A stretch of DNA of 64,000 nucleotides from Saprospiraceae bacterium (GTDB lineage Bacteria; Bacteroidota; Bacteroidia; Chitinophagales; Saprospiraceae), in contig JANQPA010000001.1 of assembly GCA_028285545.1 (NCBI GenBank), forward strand, positions 1-64,000, read 5' to 3'. The position numbers and the translations under genes were made by a program. A model generated the notes under the pieces. It made no database searches. It had not been told where the DNA came from and saw only the letters and a list, made by a program, of their open reading frames with translations. This document shows positions 35,298-43,129 of this stretch, in pieces; position 1 is the first letter of the stretch, and each line of letters starts with the position of its first letter.

Positions 35298-36749
35298 TCA
35301 TTTACCTAATAATTCCCTTAAATCGTCTTTAATGCTCTCATCATCAGGCTTTTTAAAATCATTATTAACAATAATTCCCTTTTTATCTATTAGCATATAT
35401 CTGGGAAGGGCTTTAATACCATATTGTTGAGCCATGGGGGAAGCAATGCCCTTAGATATTAAATTTACACCACCGATTTTATGTTTTTCAATCATTTTCT
35501 GCCAGGCTTCTTCATTTTCATCAATAGAAACATTTAGGAAAACGATTTCCTCTTTTTTAAATTCCTTTTTCAGTTCCTTTGCTGAAGGCACTAGTTTAAG
35601 GCATGGGATACACCAGCTGGCCCAAAAATCCAGGTATACAGCCTTTCCTTTAAAATCAGACAGAGCGATATGACCTCCCTCACTGGAAATCAATTTAAAA
35701 TCTGGTGCCGGCTGGCCATTAGCAACCAGAGCAAACTTTTGATAGCTTGAATTTACTGGGATTCTAAATTCTTCATACTGGCTATTTACAGAGAACGATT
35801 CAAATTCTTTTTTTACTGTTGTAAAACGTCCTCTTTCCATGGCTTTGGTCAAATAATAAGCCTGCATAGTCTCTTTAACTTTACCCTTAAGGTGAAATGC
35901 AGATAGTTGATAGAGATCTGCATACTTTCCATAATCATCATAAATGTGATCCTGGTTATACTTAAGACCTTTGTATTTGTATTGTAGTTTTAATTGATGA
36001 TCCAGGTAATTGTCCAGATAATCGATGTACTTTTTGTATACCAATAAATCTTCCTCATCTAAATCAATAGCCTCTGTAAAATCATGGTATGAAGCTTCGA
36101 AATCCGGTTTTATTTCTTTTTCATTTAAAAACAAATGAATGGTCGGATAATCAAATAATTTATTAGCCCATCTACAGTTAATTTGGGCCAAGGCTACCTT
36201 ATTTGCCCCATCGGATAAATTATTTTCATGCTCCTGATAAAACTGAATATGTTTTTCTCTGATGCTATCCCTGTATACTTTGAAAGCTTTTCCAGTCTTT
36301 AAGGATTGTGTTTTTATCCTGTTGTCAAGCAGCTGAGGTCTGCTTTCAAATGATCCATAAGATTTATTGAAGTATTCACAATTGTTAGCGCCTTTTCCGG
36401 AAAAATAAAGAGTTTCTTCAAAATTTCGTGCATCTGCCAAAAGGTAAATACTGTCAGAAGGTTCCAAAAAAATATAAGCGGAGGATTCATCAATATGAAT
36501 TTTTCCCATCTGCCAGTGATCGGCAGTTATTTCAAATCGAAAATCATTATGCTCATTGATCTTAACCTCCAATTCTTCATTTTCTTTTTCAGCAATGTTG
36601 CGAAAAAGGCTGATTTTTATGCTTTGATTTTCTGCATTCAGAATCTTTCCTTTCAGGATTATTTGATTAGATCCTCCGCCCTCTTTAGAACATGCTCCTA
36701 AAAGAATACAAAAAATGGATATATAGAATAATTGACGGTTCATTTTCAT
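35298..36749 (-). CDS. TlpA-like thioredoxin lipoprotein with large N-terminal domain
   Basis: 483 aa. Lipobox LLGACSK. The N-terminal part (about 25-330) is a DUF4369-like beta domain (ILKGKILNAENQSIKISLF) and helical region. The C-terminal 130 residues are a TlpA/ResA-type thioredoxin fold with WASWCIPC (CxxC near 372-377) and LPRYMLIDKKG (cis-Pro). It acts as an envelope thiol-disulfide reductase. A second TlpA-like gene lies 6 bp upstream in the same operon. Confidence 0.85.
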   Translation of the reverse strand: MKMNRQLFYISIFCILLGACSKEGGGSNQIILKGKILNAENQSIKISLFRNIAEKENEELEVKINEHNDFRFEITADHWQMGKIHIDESSAYIFLEPSDSIYLLADARNFEETLYFSGKGANNCEYFNKSYGSFESRPQLLDNRIKTQSLKTGKAFKVYRDSIREKHIQFYQEHENNLSDGANKVALAQINCRWANKLFDYPTIHLFLNEKEIKPDFEASYHDFTEAIDLDEEDLLVYKKYIDYLDNYLDHQLKLQYKYKGLKYNQDHIYDDYGKYADLYQLSAFHLKGKVKETMQAYYLTKAMERGRFTTVKKEFESFSVNSQYEEFRIPVNSSYQKFALVANGQPAPDFKLISSEGGHIALSDFKGKAVYLDFWASWCIPCLKLVPSAKELKKEFKKEEIVFLNVSIDENEEAWQKMIEKHKIGGVNLISKGIASPMAQQYGIKALPRYMLIDKKGIIVNNDFKKPDDESIKDDLRELLGK

Positions 36750-36755
36750 ACTATC

Positions 36756-37250
36756 TTATTTTGAAAATAATTGTTCAACGACCATTTCAAGGCCATTTTT
36801 AGGGTGCCCCGACCAAACTAATGTACCCTCCTCATTGATAACATAAGAGGCAGGGAAACTTTCGACAAGTTCAAGATCCTCAGATAGTATTTTCATAAAC
36901 TTCTCTTCCTGGTCATTTACCAAAGTGTAGTTAATCAGATCTCCAAGTTGATTTACCAATTCTTTGACTTTTTCTGGATTTTCCCAGCTATAGCCGATTA
37001 CAACTAAGCCTTTAGATTTATATTTTTGCTGAATGGCGCTTAAGCGGGGTATGTTTTTGATGCAAGGAGAACACCAGGTTCCCCACAATTCTATTACATA
37101 AATCTTTCCATCCCCCCAATAGCCTATATCTGCTTCAGATCCTTTAATAAATTCTGTAATGTTCAGTTCGGGAAATTTCACATCTGATTGTGAGAGTACA
37201 GGGTATAGGAATCCCAGCATCAATCCTAGAAAAATGATGGCATGTTTCAT
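36756..37250 (-). CDS. TlpA-like thioredoxin
   Basis: 164 aa from ATG 37250, giving signal peptide IIFLGLMLGFLYPVLSQ; the frame opens at 37277. Thioredoxin fold with WGTWCSPC (CxxC near 57-60), VIGYSWENPEK and FPASYVINEEG (cis-Pro). Exported thiol-disulfide oxidoreductase. It lies 6 bp before the larger TlpA-like lipoprotein, so the two are co-transcribed. Confidence 0.88.
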   Translation of the reverse strand: MKHAIIFLGLMLGFLYPVLSQSDVKFPELNITEFIKGSEADIGYWGDGKIYVIELWGTWCSPCIKNIPRLSAIQQKYKSKGLVVIGYSWENPEKVKELVNQLGDLINYTLVNDQEEKFMKILSEDLELVESFPASYVINEEGTLVWSGHPKNGLEMVVEQLFSK

Positions 37251-37277
37251 TTTATAATTATTTGAAGATCTATACAA

Positions 37278-37694
37278 AAAGAAGAGTTAACAAAAATGGA
37301 GACATCTCTTTTTTCTCTAATATATGAGATGGGAATTGAAGAAAACGAAGTCAAATAAATGATTGCAAATAATAGTCGGGTGATGATGCTTATTATCAGG
37401 CGCAAGAAATCATTTAATTCAACTTGTTTTAAGAAATAAGATTCATTAACCAGAATTGGTGAATATTCCCAGTTTGAGATGCCTCCAGCACGAAATTAAA
37501 TTAGTATGAAAAGCTTAGACTAGTCACTAAATCCAAACATTGGTTTTCTTTTGTATTTAATTATTGATTCGCATCAAAACGAATTATTCCAACTGGTATA
37601 GGTAAGTTGGGTGGGAACTTTAAAAGCTCCCACCTAAATCAATTACATTTTGACATTTAAAAAGCTAAAGGTGCCTTTAAAAGGCCATGTATGC
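37278..37694. other. Intergenic gap with two hairpins near the M56-ankyrin stop
   Basis: No gene seen. A hairpin GCCTTT/AAAGGC (37673-37685) lies 10 bp beyond the M56 gene stop, and a longer one, GGTGGGA/TCCCACC (about 37610-37636), lies 60 bp further. Both are candidate terminators for that gene. Confidence 0.5.
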
Positions 37695-40600
37695 TTAATT
37701 TTTAGTTTTAGTTGACAGGTAATTGATAATAGCTTGATTTTCTGTACCCTTGGCTACATCCAAGACGGATAAGCCTTCACCAGTAGTCGCATTGGCTTTA
37801 GCTCCCTTGCTAATTAGAAATTTGACCATTTCAAGGTCTTCTTCTTCCACTGCTTCCATCAATGGAGTCCAATTGGTTTGATTATTGGTTTCTTCAGCTT
37901 CAACATCTGTAATTACGCGAGTACTTCCTTCATTTATATTAGCCCCTTTATCAATTAATATACCTGCAATTCTGACATGGCCTTCATCAACTGCTTCCAT
38001 TAGAGGGCTCCATTCCCTTTTGATGACTACTACTTTTCTATCACGGTCATAAATTGAAGTCCAGGTTCTATTGGTTTTGGCGCTTACATCAGCTCCTTTA
38101 TCGATGAGCAATCGAACAATTCTTTCACTTCCTCCATCAATGGCCTCTATAAGGGGACTACTACTGGATTTTCCAGTGGCATTGACATTGGCACCATTTT
38201 GAATTAGGAGCTCAGCCATTTCTTCATTACCTTCATCAGCTGCTTCCATTAAGGGAGTATACCCATTTTTGTTTGCTTTATTAACATTGGCTCCTTTTTG
38301 GATTAGCAGACGAGCTATTTGAACATGCCCTTCATCAGCTGCTTCCATTAAAGGAGTCCTGCCATTGGAAGTCCCGTTAACATCAGCCCCCTTATCTATT
38401 AGCATTTCTACTATTTGGGTATGTCCCTCATCAACCGCTTCAGCTAATAAGCCGCGGCCAGATTTCGTAGTAGCAGACATATCCGCCCCTTTATCTAAAA
38501 GAAGTTGAATGATGTCAAGATGTCCCTCATCAACTGCTTCCATTAAGGGAGTCCAACCATTTTTATTGGCTTGATTAACATCGGCACCATTCTCCAAAAG
38601 CATTTCAATAAAACTTACATGTCCTTCATCTACCGCCTCCATTAATAATGTACGGCCGTTACGCCCTGTTTTATTGACATCAGCCCCCTTGCTTACCAAA
38701 TATTTAGCGATTTCCACCTGGCCTTCATCCGCTGCCTCCATTAAAGGGGTCCAGCCATTTTTATTGGCCTGATTGACATCGGCTCCCTTATCAACCAGCA
38801 TTTTTACAAAAGACATGTGTCCCTCATCAATTGCTTCTAGCAACAAGGACCTGCCATTCCGGTCTGTTTGTTTAACATCTGCACCTTTGCTAATGAGATA
38901 TTCTGCCATTTGTACATGGCCTTCATCGACTGCTTCCATTAAAGGAGTCCAGCCATTGCTGTTACTCTGATTGACATCGGCACCTTTATCGACCAACATT
39001 TCAACAAATCCCATGTGGCCTTCATCAATGGCTTCGATTAATAAGGTTCTACCTCGGCTACCTGTCTTATTGATATCTGCACCTTTACTAATCAAATATT
39101 TAGCCATTTCTATATGACCTTCATCTGCGGCTTCCATTAAAGGGGTCCAGCCATTTCTATTGGCTTGATTGACATCAGCTCCTTTATCAACCAACATTTT
39201 TACAAATTCCATATGACCTTCATCGATGGCTTCCAGGAGTAAAGAGCGACCCTGTCTATCCTTTGCTTTAACATCAGCTCCTTTTTCAATTAAAAATTTG
39301 GCAATGGAAATTTGCCCTTCATCTGCAGCCTCCATTAAAGGAGTCCAGCCTCGTTTATTGGCCAAATTGACATTCGCACCTTTTTCAACTAGTAACTGAA
39401 CTACATTCAGGCGCCCTTCATCAATGGCTGCTAATAAAGGAGTCCAGCCTCTTTCCGTTTGTCCATTAACATTCACGCCTTTATCGATGATGAATTTAAC
39501 CGTCTCATAGCTACCATCCTCAATGGCATCAAGCAAAACTTTTAAATCCTTATCATTAACCATTCCCTTGGAATTGTCATCCAGGCTTATACTAAATTCT
39601 CCATCTTCTTCATCAAGGTCAATTTCTGGGTCAAAATCAAAGTTATCGTTCAAATTTATGTTTGTATTCCAATTCGGATTATCCTCTTCTTCAGACTGCT
39701 CATCTTCTAGAATATCCTCAATAATTAGATCCTGGGATTCTCCCTGTTCTCCAAATACTTTCGGAGTATCCAGAACATATAAAGTCATTAAAAATAAACC
39801 AAAGAGCAATACAAAGGCGGTCACAAAGCCTTCTTTAAAATCAGCAAATAAATTAGGTTGATTAAACAGTCGTTTGATCCGGGAGGTAAAATTGTATTTG
39901 TTGCCAGTGAAGGCAAGCGCTGTGGAAGTTGTGTTTTTCATTCTATGTTCTTCTAATTGGATTAATGCACTGGCATAATCATAAGCCTCTCCGGTCATGG
40001 CAATGGCAATATCATCACAGCAGTTTTCTCTTTCATGCCGTACCGTAGCAGACATCCACCAAACGGAAGGATTGAAAAAGAAGAGTATTTCTACTAGAGA
40101 TTGCAAAATGTTGACAGGATAGTCATGACGTTTAATATGTGCCAGTTCGTGAATTAATATGGCTTCGATTTGTTCTTCACTCAGACCCGTTAAAACCTTT
40201 GCAGGGATAATAACCGTAGGTCTGAAAAATCCGATTACCATAGGGCTGTGAGCAATTCTAGAGCGGAGATAGACTACCTTTTGACGAATGTTCATTCTTT
40301 CACTCAGGCTCTCTGCCTGGTGGCGCCAGTATTGAGGCAGAATATCGGATTTATAATATTTTATCCGCTGTACAAAGGCCAGGCCGCCCAGAAATCTTAG
40401 CAACAGTACCAATACTCCTAATAACCAAATAGTGACTATCAAAGGGATGTTATCCTGAAAATATTGGTTAAAGAATGCCAAAACAGCAGAAAAACCGGAC
40501 TTTTCTTCTTCCAAAACATCTATTGCCAGCTGTTCTCCCTCATATTCGGGAGTAACGGATTCAAAGAATTCTGGATTAAGAATTGGATTTTCCACATAAG

Positions 40601-40838
40601 TGATTTCCTGACTTACTTTATTGCTGTATAGGGAAAACGTAGTAATCGTTGAGGCAAAAAACAAAGCCAGAATTATCACAGCTACTAAATAGCGTGTCTT
40701 GGAAGTAAACTTCCTCATTAAGATGAGCATTAAAGCCAGTAAAATAGCAAATACTGCTCCTTGCCACAAAGAATGAAGAAGGGTCCATCCAAGAGCCTGA
40801 ATAAGGTGATCTGAAAATAGTTGGGTAATCGGGTTCAT
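37695..40838 (-). CDS. BlaR1-like M56 membrane metallopeptidase fused to ankyrin repeats
   Basis: 1047 aa. The N-terminal M56 part (about 1-340) has four membrane helices (TLLHSLWQGAVFAILLALML, YLVAVIILALFFASTI, TIWLLGVLVLLLRFLG and one at about 335-352) and the zinc-protease motif HELAHIKRHD near 228-237. An acidic linker (about 365-420) is followed by about 17 ankyrin repeats to the C-terminus (consensus GWTPLMEAADEGHxxxAxxLIxKGADVN). Typical BlaR1 has a penicillin-binding sensor there; this one has none. It lies 2 bp after blaI, so the pair is BlaI/M56-like. The ankyrin region is expected to be the input or output module. It is highly repetitive at DNA level. Confidence 0.85.
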   Translation of the reverse strand: MNPITQLFSDHLIQALGWTLLHSLWQGAVFAILLALMLILMRKFTSKTRYLVAVIILALFFASTITTFSLYSNKVSQEITYVENPILNPEFFESVTPEYEGEQLAIDVLEEEKSGFSAVLAFFNQYFQDNIPLIVTIWLLGVLVLLLRFLGGLAFVQRIKYYKSDILPQYWRHQAESLSERMNIRQKVVYLRSRIAHSPMVIGFFRPTVIIPAKVLTGLSEEQIEAILIHELAHIKRHDYPVNILQSLVEILFFFNPSVWWMSATVRHERENCCDDIAIAMTGEAYDYASALIQLEEHRMKNTTSTALAFTGNKYNFTSRIKRLFNQPNLFADFKEGFVTAFVLLFGLFLMTLYVLDTPKVFGEQGESQDLIIEDILEDEQSEEEDNPNWNTNINLNDNFDFDPEIDLDEEDGEFSISLDDNSKGMVNDKDLKVLLDAIEDGSYETVKFIIDKGVNVNGQTERGWTPLLAAIDEGRLNVVQLLVEKGANVNLANKRGWTPLMEAADEGQISIAKFLIEKGADVKAKDRQGRSLLLEAIDEGHMEFVKMLVDKGADVNQANRNGWTPLMEAADEGHIEMAKYLISKGADINKTGSRGRTLLIEAIDEGHMGFVEMLVDKGADVNQSNSNGWTPLMEAVDEGHVQMAEYLISKGADVKQTDRNGRSLLLEAIDEGHMSFVKMLVDKGADVNQANKNGWTPLMEAADEGQVEIAKYLVSKGADVNKTGRNGRTLLMEAVDEGHVSFIEMLLENGADVNQANKNGWTPLMEAVDEGHLDIIQLLLDKGADMSATTKSGRGLLAEAVDEGHTQIVEMLIDKGADVNGTSNGRTPLMEAADEGHVQIARLLIQKGANVNKANKNGYTPLMEAADEGNEEMAELLIQNGANVNATGKSSSSPLIEAIDGGSERIVRLLIDKGADVSAKTNRTWTSIYDRDRKVVVIKREWSPLMEAVDEGHVRIAGILIDKGANINEGSTRVITDVEAEETNNQTNWTPLMEAVEEEDLEMVKFLISKGAKANATTGEGLSVLDVAKGTENQAIINYLSTKTKN

Positions 40839-40840
40839 TC

Positions 40841-41227
40841 TTACTTATTATTTTTTTTCTTTTCTATAAATTTTTTAATTAGGTCGAGTTCTTCTTTGCT
40901 GGCACTATAATTACCAAGTGCTTTTAACACCAATTTGGAGGCGGATCCTCCAAAGGTTTTATCAAGGAATTTATCCAGAAGGGCATCCTGTGTTTCATCC
41001 TGGTTCACAGCTGCCATATATATATGCTTTCTTCCTTTAGCCGTTCGCCGGAGCATGCCCTTTTCACTCATCACCTGCATGGTCTTGAGTATGGTCGTAT
41101 AAACAACCTCCTTTTCCTCTGATAATTTTTCGTGGATGTGTTTAACCGTTGAAGGTCCATCCAGCCACAGTATCTGAAGGATGGCTAGTTCGGATGGAGT
41201 TGGGTTAGATTGGTCATTTTTTCTCAT
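40841..41227 (-). CDS. BlaI/MecI-family repressor
   Basis: 128 aa. A winged-helix DNA-binding N-terminal part (about 8-80: PSELAILQILWLDGPSTVKHIHEKL, VVYTTILKTMQVMSEKGML) and a helical dimerisation C-terminus. The family binds palindromes and is cleaved by its M56 partner, here the next gene (2 bp downstream). Two matching palindromes, TTACGATnnnnATCGTAA-like, lie just upstream at 41239-41313. It is probably autoregulatory; target genes beyond the operon are unknown. Confidence 0.92.
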   Translation of the reverse strand: MRKNDQSNPTPSELAILQILWLDGPSTVKHIHEKLSEEKEVVYTTILKTMQVMSEKGMLRRTAKGRKHIYMAAVNQDETQDALLDKFLDKTFGGSASKLVLKALGNYSASKEELDLIKKFIEKKKNNK

Positions 41228-41238
41228 AAAAAAAAGCT

Positions 41239-41313
41239 ATTACGATTTTAATCGTAGCAAAGATGTACGATTTTTCCCGTAATAGCAAATTTTATTACGA
41301 TAAAAATCGTAAT
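41239..41313. promoter_or_regulatory. BlaI-type operators (two palindromes, one degenerate)
   Basis: TACGAT-TTTA-ATCGTA at 41241-41256 and a perfect 20-bp palindrome ATTACGAT-AAAA-ATCGTAAT at 41294-41313, with a degenerate third site TACGATTTTTCCCGTA at 41266-41281. All lie directly upstream of blaI, the normal place for BlaI/MecI/CopY operators. Confidence 0.85.
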
Positions 41314-41314
41314 A

Positions 41315-41385
41315 AATGAATTATGAATAAAAAAAAGCGAGGAAAATCACGATTTTCCTCGCTTTTTTTTTATTCATAATTCATT
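41315..41385. terminator. Long palindromic terminator overlapping the S41 gene end
   Basis: AATGAATTATGAATA-A-run-GCGAGGAAAATC is mirrored by GATTTTCCTCGC-T-run-ATTCATAATTCATT around an AC centre; the arms differ by one base in the A/T run. The right arm contains the last four codons and the stop of the S41 peptidase. The A- and T-runs give U-tails in both directions. It separates the blaI operators from the S41 gene. Confidence 0.75.
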
Positions 41386-42644
41386 ATCGCTATTAGCACT
41401 GGATCCTGCCCATTTTTATAATCCTCAAAAGTTAAATCTACCGGGATATCAAGTGGCAAATACGGAGCATCTCCTAATTCAGGGTAATGATCTTTAGTAC
41501 GGTTGGTGACTCCAAATCTGATTTTTGAATTCGGCAATTTATAAGGTTCGTAATTATCTGCTCCATTAGGTCTGCTGCGATTAGGTTCACCTGCTACCAG
41601 GGTCTGAGTATCTCTTTTTAAAAATCCGGCAGTTACGGCAGCCGCAGAAAAAGTATAACGATCTGTCAGTACAAAGAGTCTGCCTTTTTGATTCAGGCCA
41701 GGACGTTTTTTGATTTCCGAAATAATAATTCTTCCTAGCTTATAATTCCCTCCCCTATTCCGTCGAAGATCTATTATCAATTTTTCGGGTTGTTTTTTGT
41801 CTACTTCCTGAAACAATTTAGAAACTGTTTTCTTTAACGAAGGCTGACCATCTTGATTTCCAAAGCGATTGCATTTGAAGAACATCGTTTTGCTTTCTTC
41901 CAGGTAAGTAAACCAATAGTATTTGCTTCCTTGTTGGGAATAAAGTGGTGCTTCCTTATCTCCCCTTACAGATTGCCAATCATTTTGGGAAAAGTCAGCA
42001 AGTGTTTGGGTGTTTACTTGGAATTCTTCCGTTTTACCCGATTCATCTTCTAAGGTCAAATTCACCACATTAATGTTTTCAATAATACCCAGGCTTGCTA
42101 ATAGCTCCGCCCCGGTCATGTAATTAGGGGCTTCCAACAAGAATTCTATTTCATTTTCATGAGCCAGATAAGGAATCATTTTCTCATATACGGACTGTAC
42201 CGAGTGTTGCCCAATCTTAACTAGTTTTTTTCCTAATAAATGTTTGTATTCCGGACTGGACAGCACAATGTGCAAATCATTTCCAAAATAATACATCAAT
42301 AATGGCAGGCGGTGAAAAGCTATAGCACTTTGCAGCAAATTTAATTCAGTATGACCATCTTTTAGAGCAGCTACCATTTTATTCATCTCGATTACGATTT
42401 GATCAGCTGATAGTTGGTCGATATTTTTTTCTAATTGAACCACCTTATCATTAAACTGCTTTTTGTTTTGAGGAGTAAAAAAAGCAAATTGATTGTTAAT
42501 TTTTTGGCTCAAAAAATTCAGGTCTTCCTTCCATTCTTCTGCCTTAAGCTCTTCAATTTTAGATTGGGCTATACTATCGCAGTTGTTTAAAAGAAAAAAG
42601 CCTAACAATAATAATGACAGTCGGAACATTGTTGATTTCATCAT
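41370..42644 (-). CDS. S41-family peptidase (C-terminal processing protease-like), lipoprotein
   Basis: 424 aa. Lipoprotein signal with LLNNCDS. A helical N-terminal part is followed by the S41 core: LIIDLRRNRGGNYKLG, then LTDRYTFSAAAVTAGF, where the Ser in TFSAAA fits the nucleophile position, and VAGEPNRSRPNGADNYEPYKLPNSKIRFG. It is an envelope serine protease of the tail-specific/tricorn core type, and the PDZ domain is not obvious. Single gene; its 3' end lies in a terminator palindrome. Confidence 0.85.
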   Translation of the reverse strand: MMKSTMFRLSLLLLGFFLLNNCDSIAQSKIEELKAEEWKEDLNFLSQKINNQFAFFTPQNKKQFNDKVVQLEKNIDQLSADQIVIEMNKMVAALKDGHTELNLLQSAIAFHRLPLLMYYFGNDLHIVLSSPEYKHLLGKKLVKIGQHSVQSVYEKMIPYLAHENEIEFLLEAPNYMTGAELLASLGIIENINVVNLTLEDESGKTEEFQVNTQTLADFSQNDWQSVRGDKEAPLYSQQGSKYYWFTYLEESKTMFFKCNRFGNQDGQPSLKKTVSKLFQEVDKKQPEKLIIDLRRNRGGNYKLGRIIISEIKKRPGLNQKGRLFVLTDRYTFSAAAVTAGFLKRDTQTLVAGEPNRSRPNGADNYEPYKLPNSKIRFGVTNRTKDHYPELGDAPYLPLDIPVDLTFEDYKNGQDPVLIAIMNYE

Positions 42645-42766
42645 AATTTTTTTTCTACAATGATATGTTCAATGGAATCCAACCACCATTTTTACAGCTA
42701 TTTTCGGGTTCGATCCACTAGGGAAAAACTTTTATTTTTTTTTGAAGGGCTATGTCCTTTTTTCGG

Positions 42767-42899
42767 AGACATGACATGTCTAGACATGTCATATGAGCCA
42801 TTTTCACACATTATACTGTAAATCAACACCTTACCAAATTGCCTATAAGAGGATATGTCCTTATTTTTTGGACATGTCATGTCTAAACATGACATATCT
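42767..42899. repeat. GACATGTC palindromic repeat cluster B (two copies)
   Basis: AGACATGACATGTCTAGACA (42767) and GACATGTCATGTCTAAACAT (42871) are the same family as cluster A at 3926-4107. The unit is nearly self-complementary. A smaller hairpin, ATGTCC/GGACAT, precedes the second copy. It lies in the gap upstream of the large hybrid sensor and behind the S41 gene. Confidence 0.65.
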
Positions 42900-43045
42900 T
42901 AGTTTTTCGCCAGCCATCTGTAAAAATAAAAGGCTTGAATTGCCTTTGTATAACTTAATTACTTAATTTGGAAAAAGATTCGATGAACAGGTTTCAGGTC
43001 TAAAATCAATGGAGAAAATCACCTTTTACCTATATTTAAATAAAG

Positions 43046-43053
43046 TACATTTG
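43046..43053 (+). promoter_or_regulatory. Candidate promoter -7 box of the hybrid sensor gene
   Basis: TACATTTG matches TAnnTTTG, 77-84 bp upstream of the chosen start (43130). A clear -33 TTTG at the right spacing is not visible. Confidence 0.3.
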
Positions 43054-43129
43054 TTTATAATTTTAGAATATTATTTCTAAGTCTTAACCTCTCTAGGCAG
43101 AGGTTTATGTAAACAGAATAAATCTGGTG

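Noticed and set aside
42698-42895. 65-codon minus-strand ORF in repeat cluster B
   Set aside because: It consists largely of the same palindromic repeats and reads the same Met-Ser-Asp-Met pattern. Not coding.
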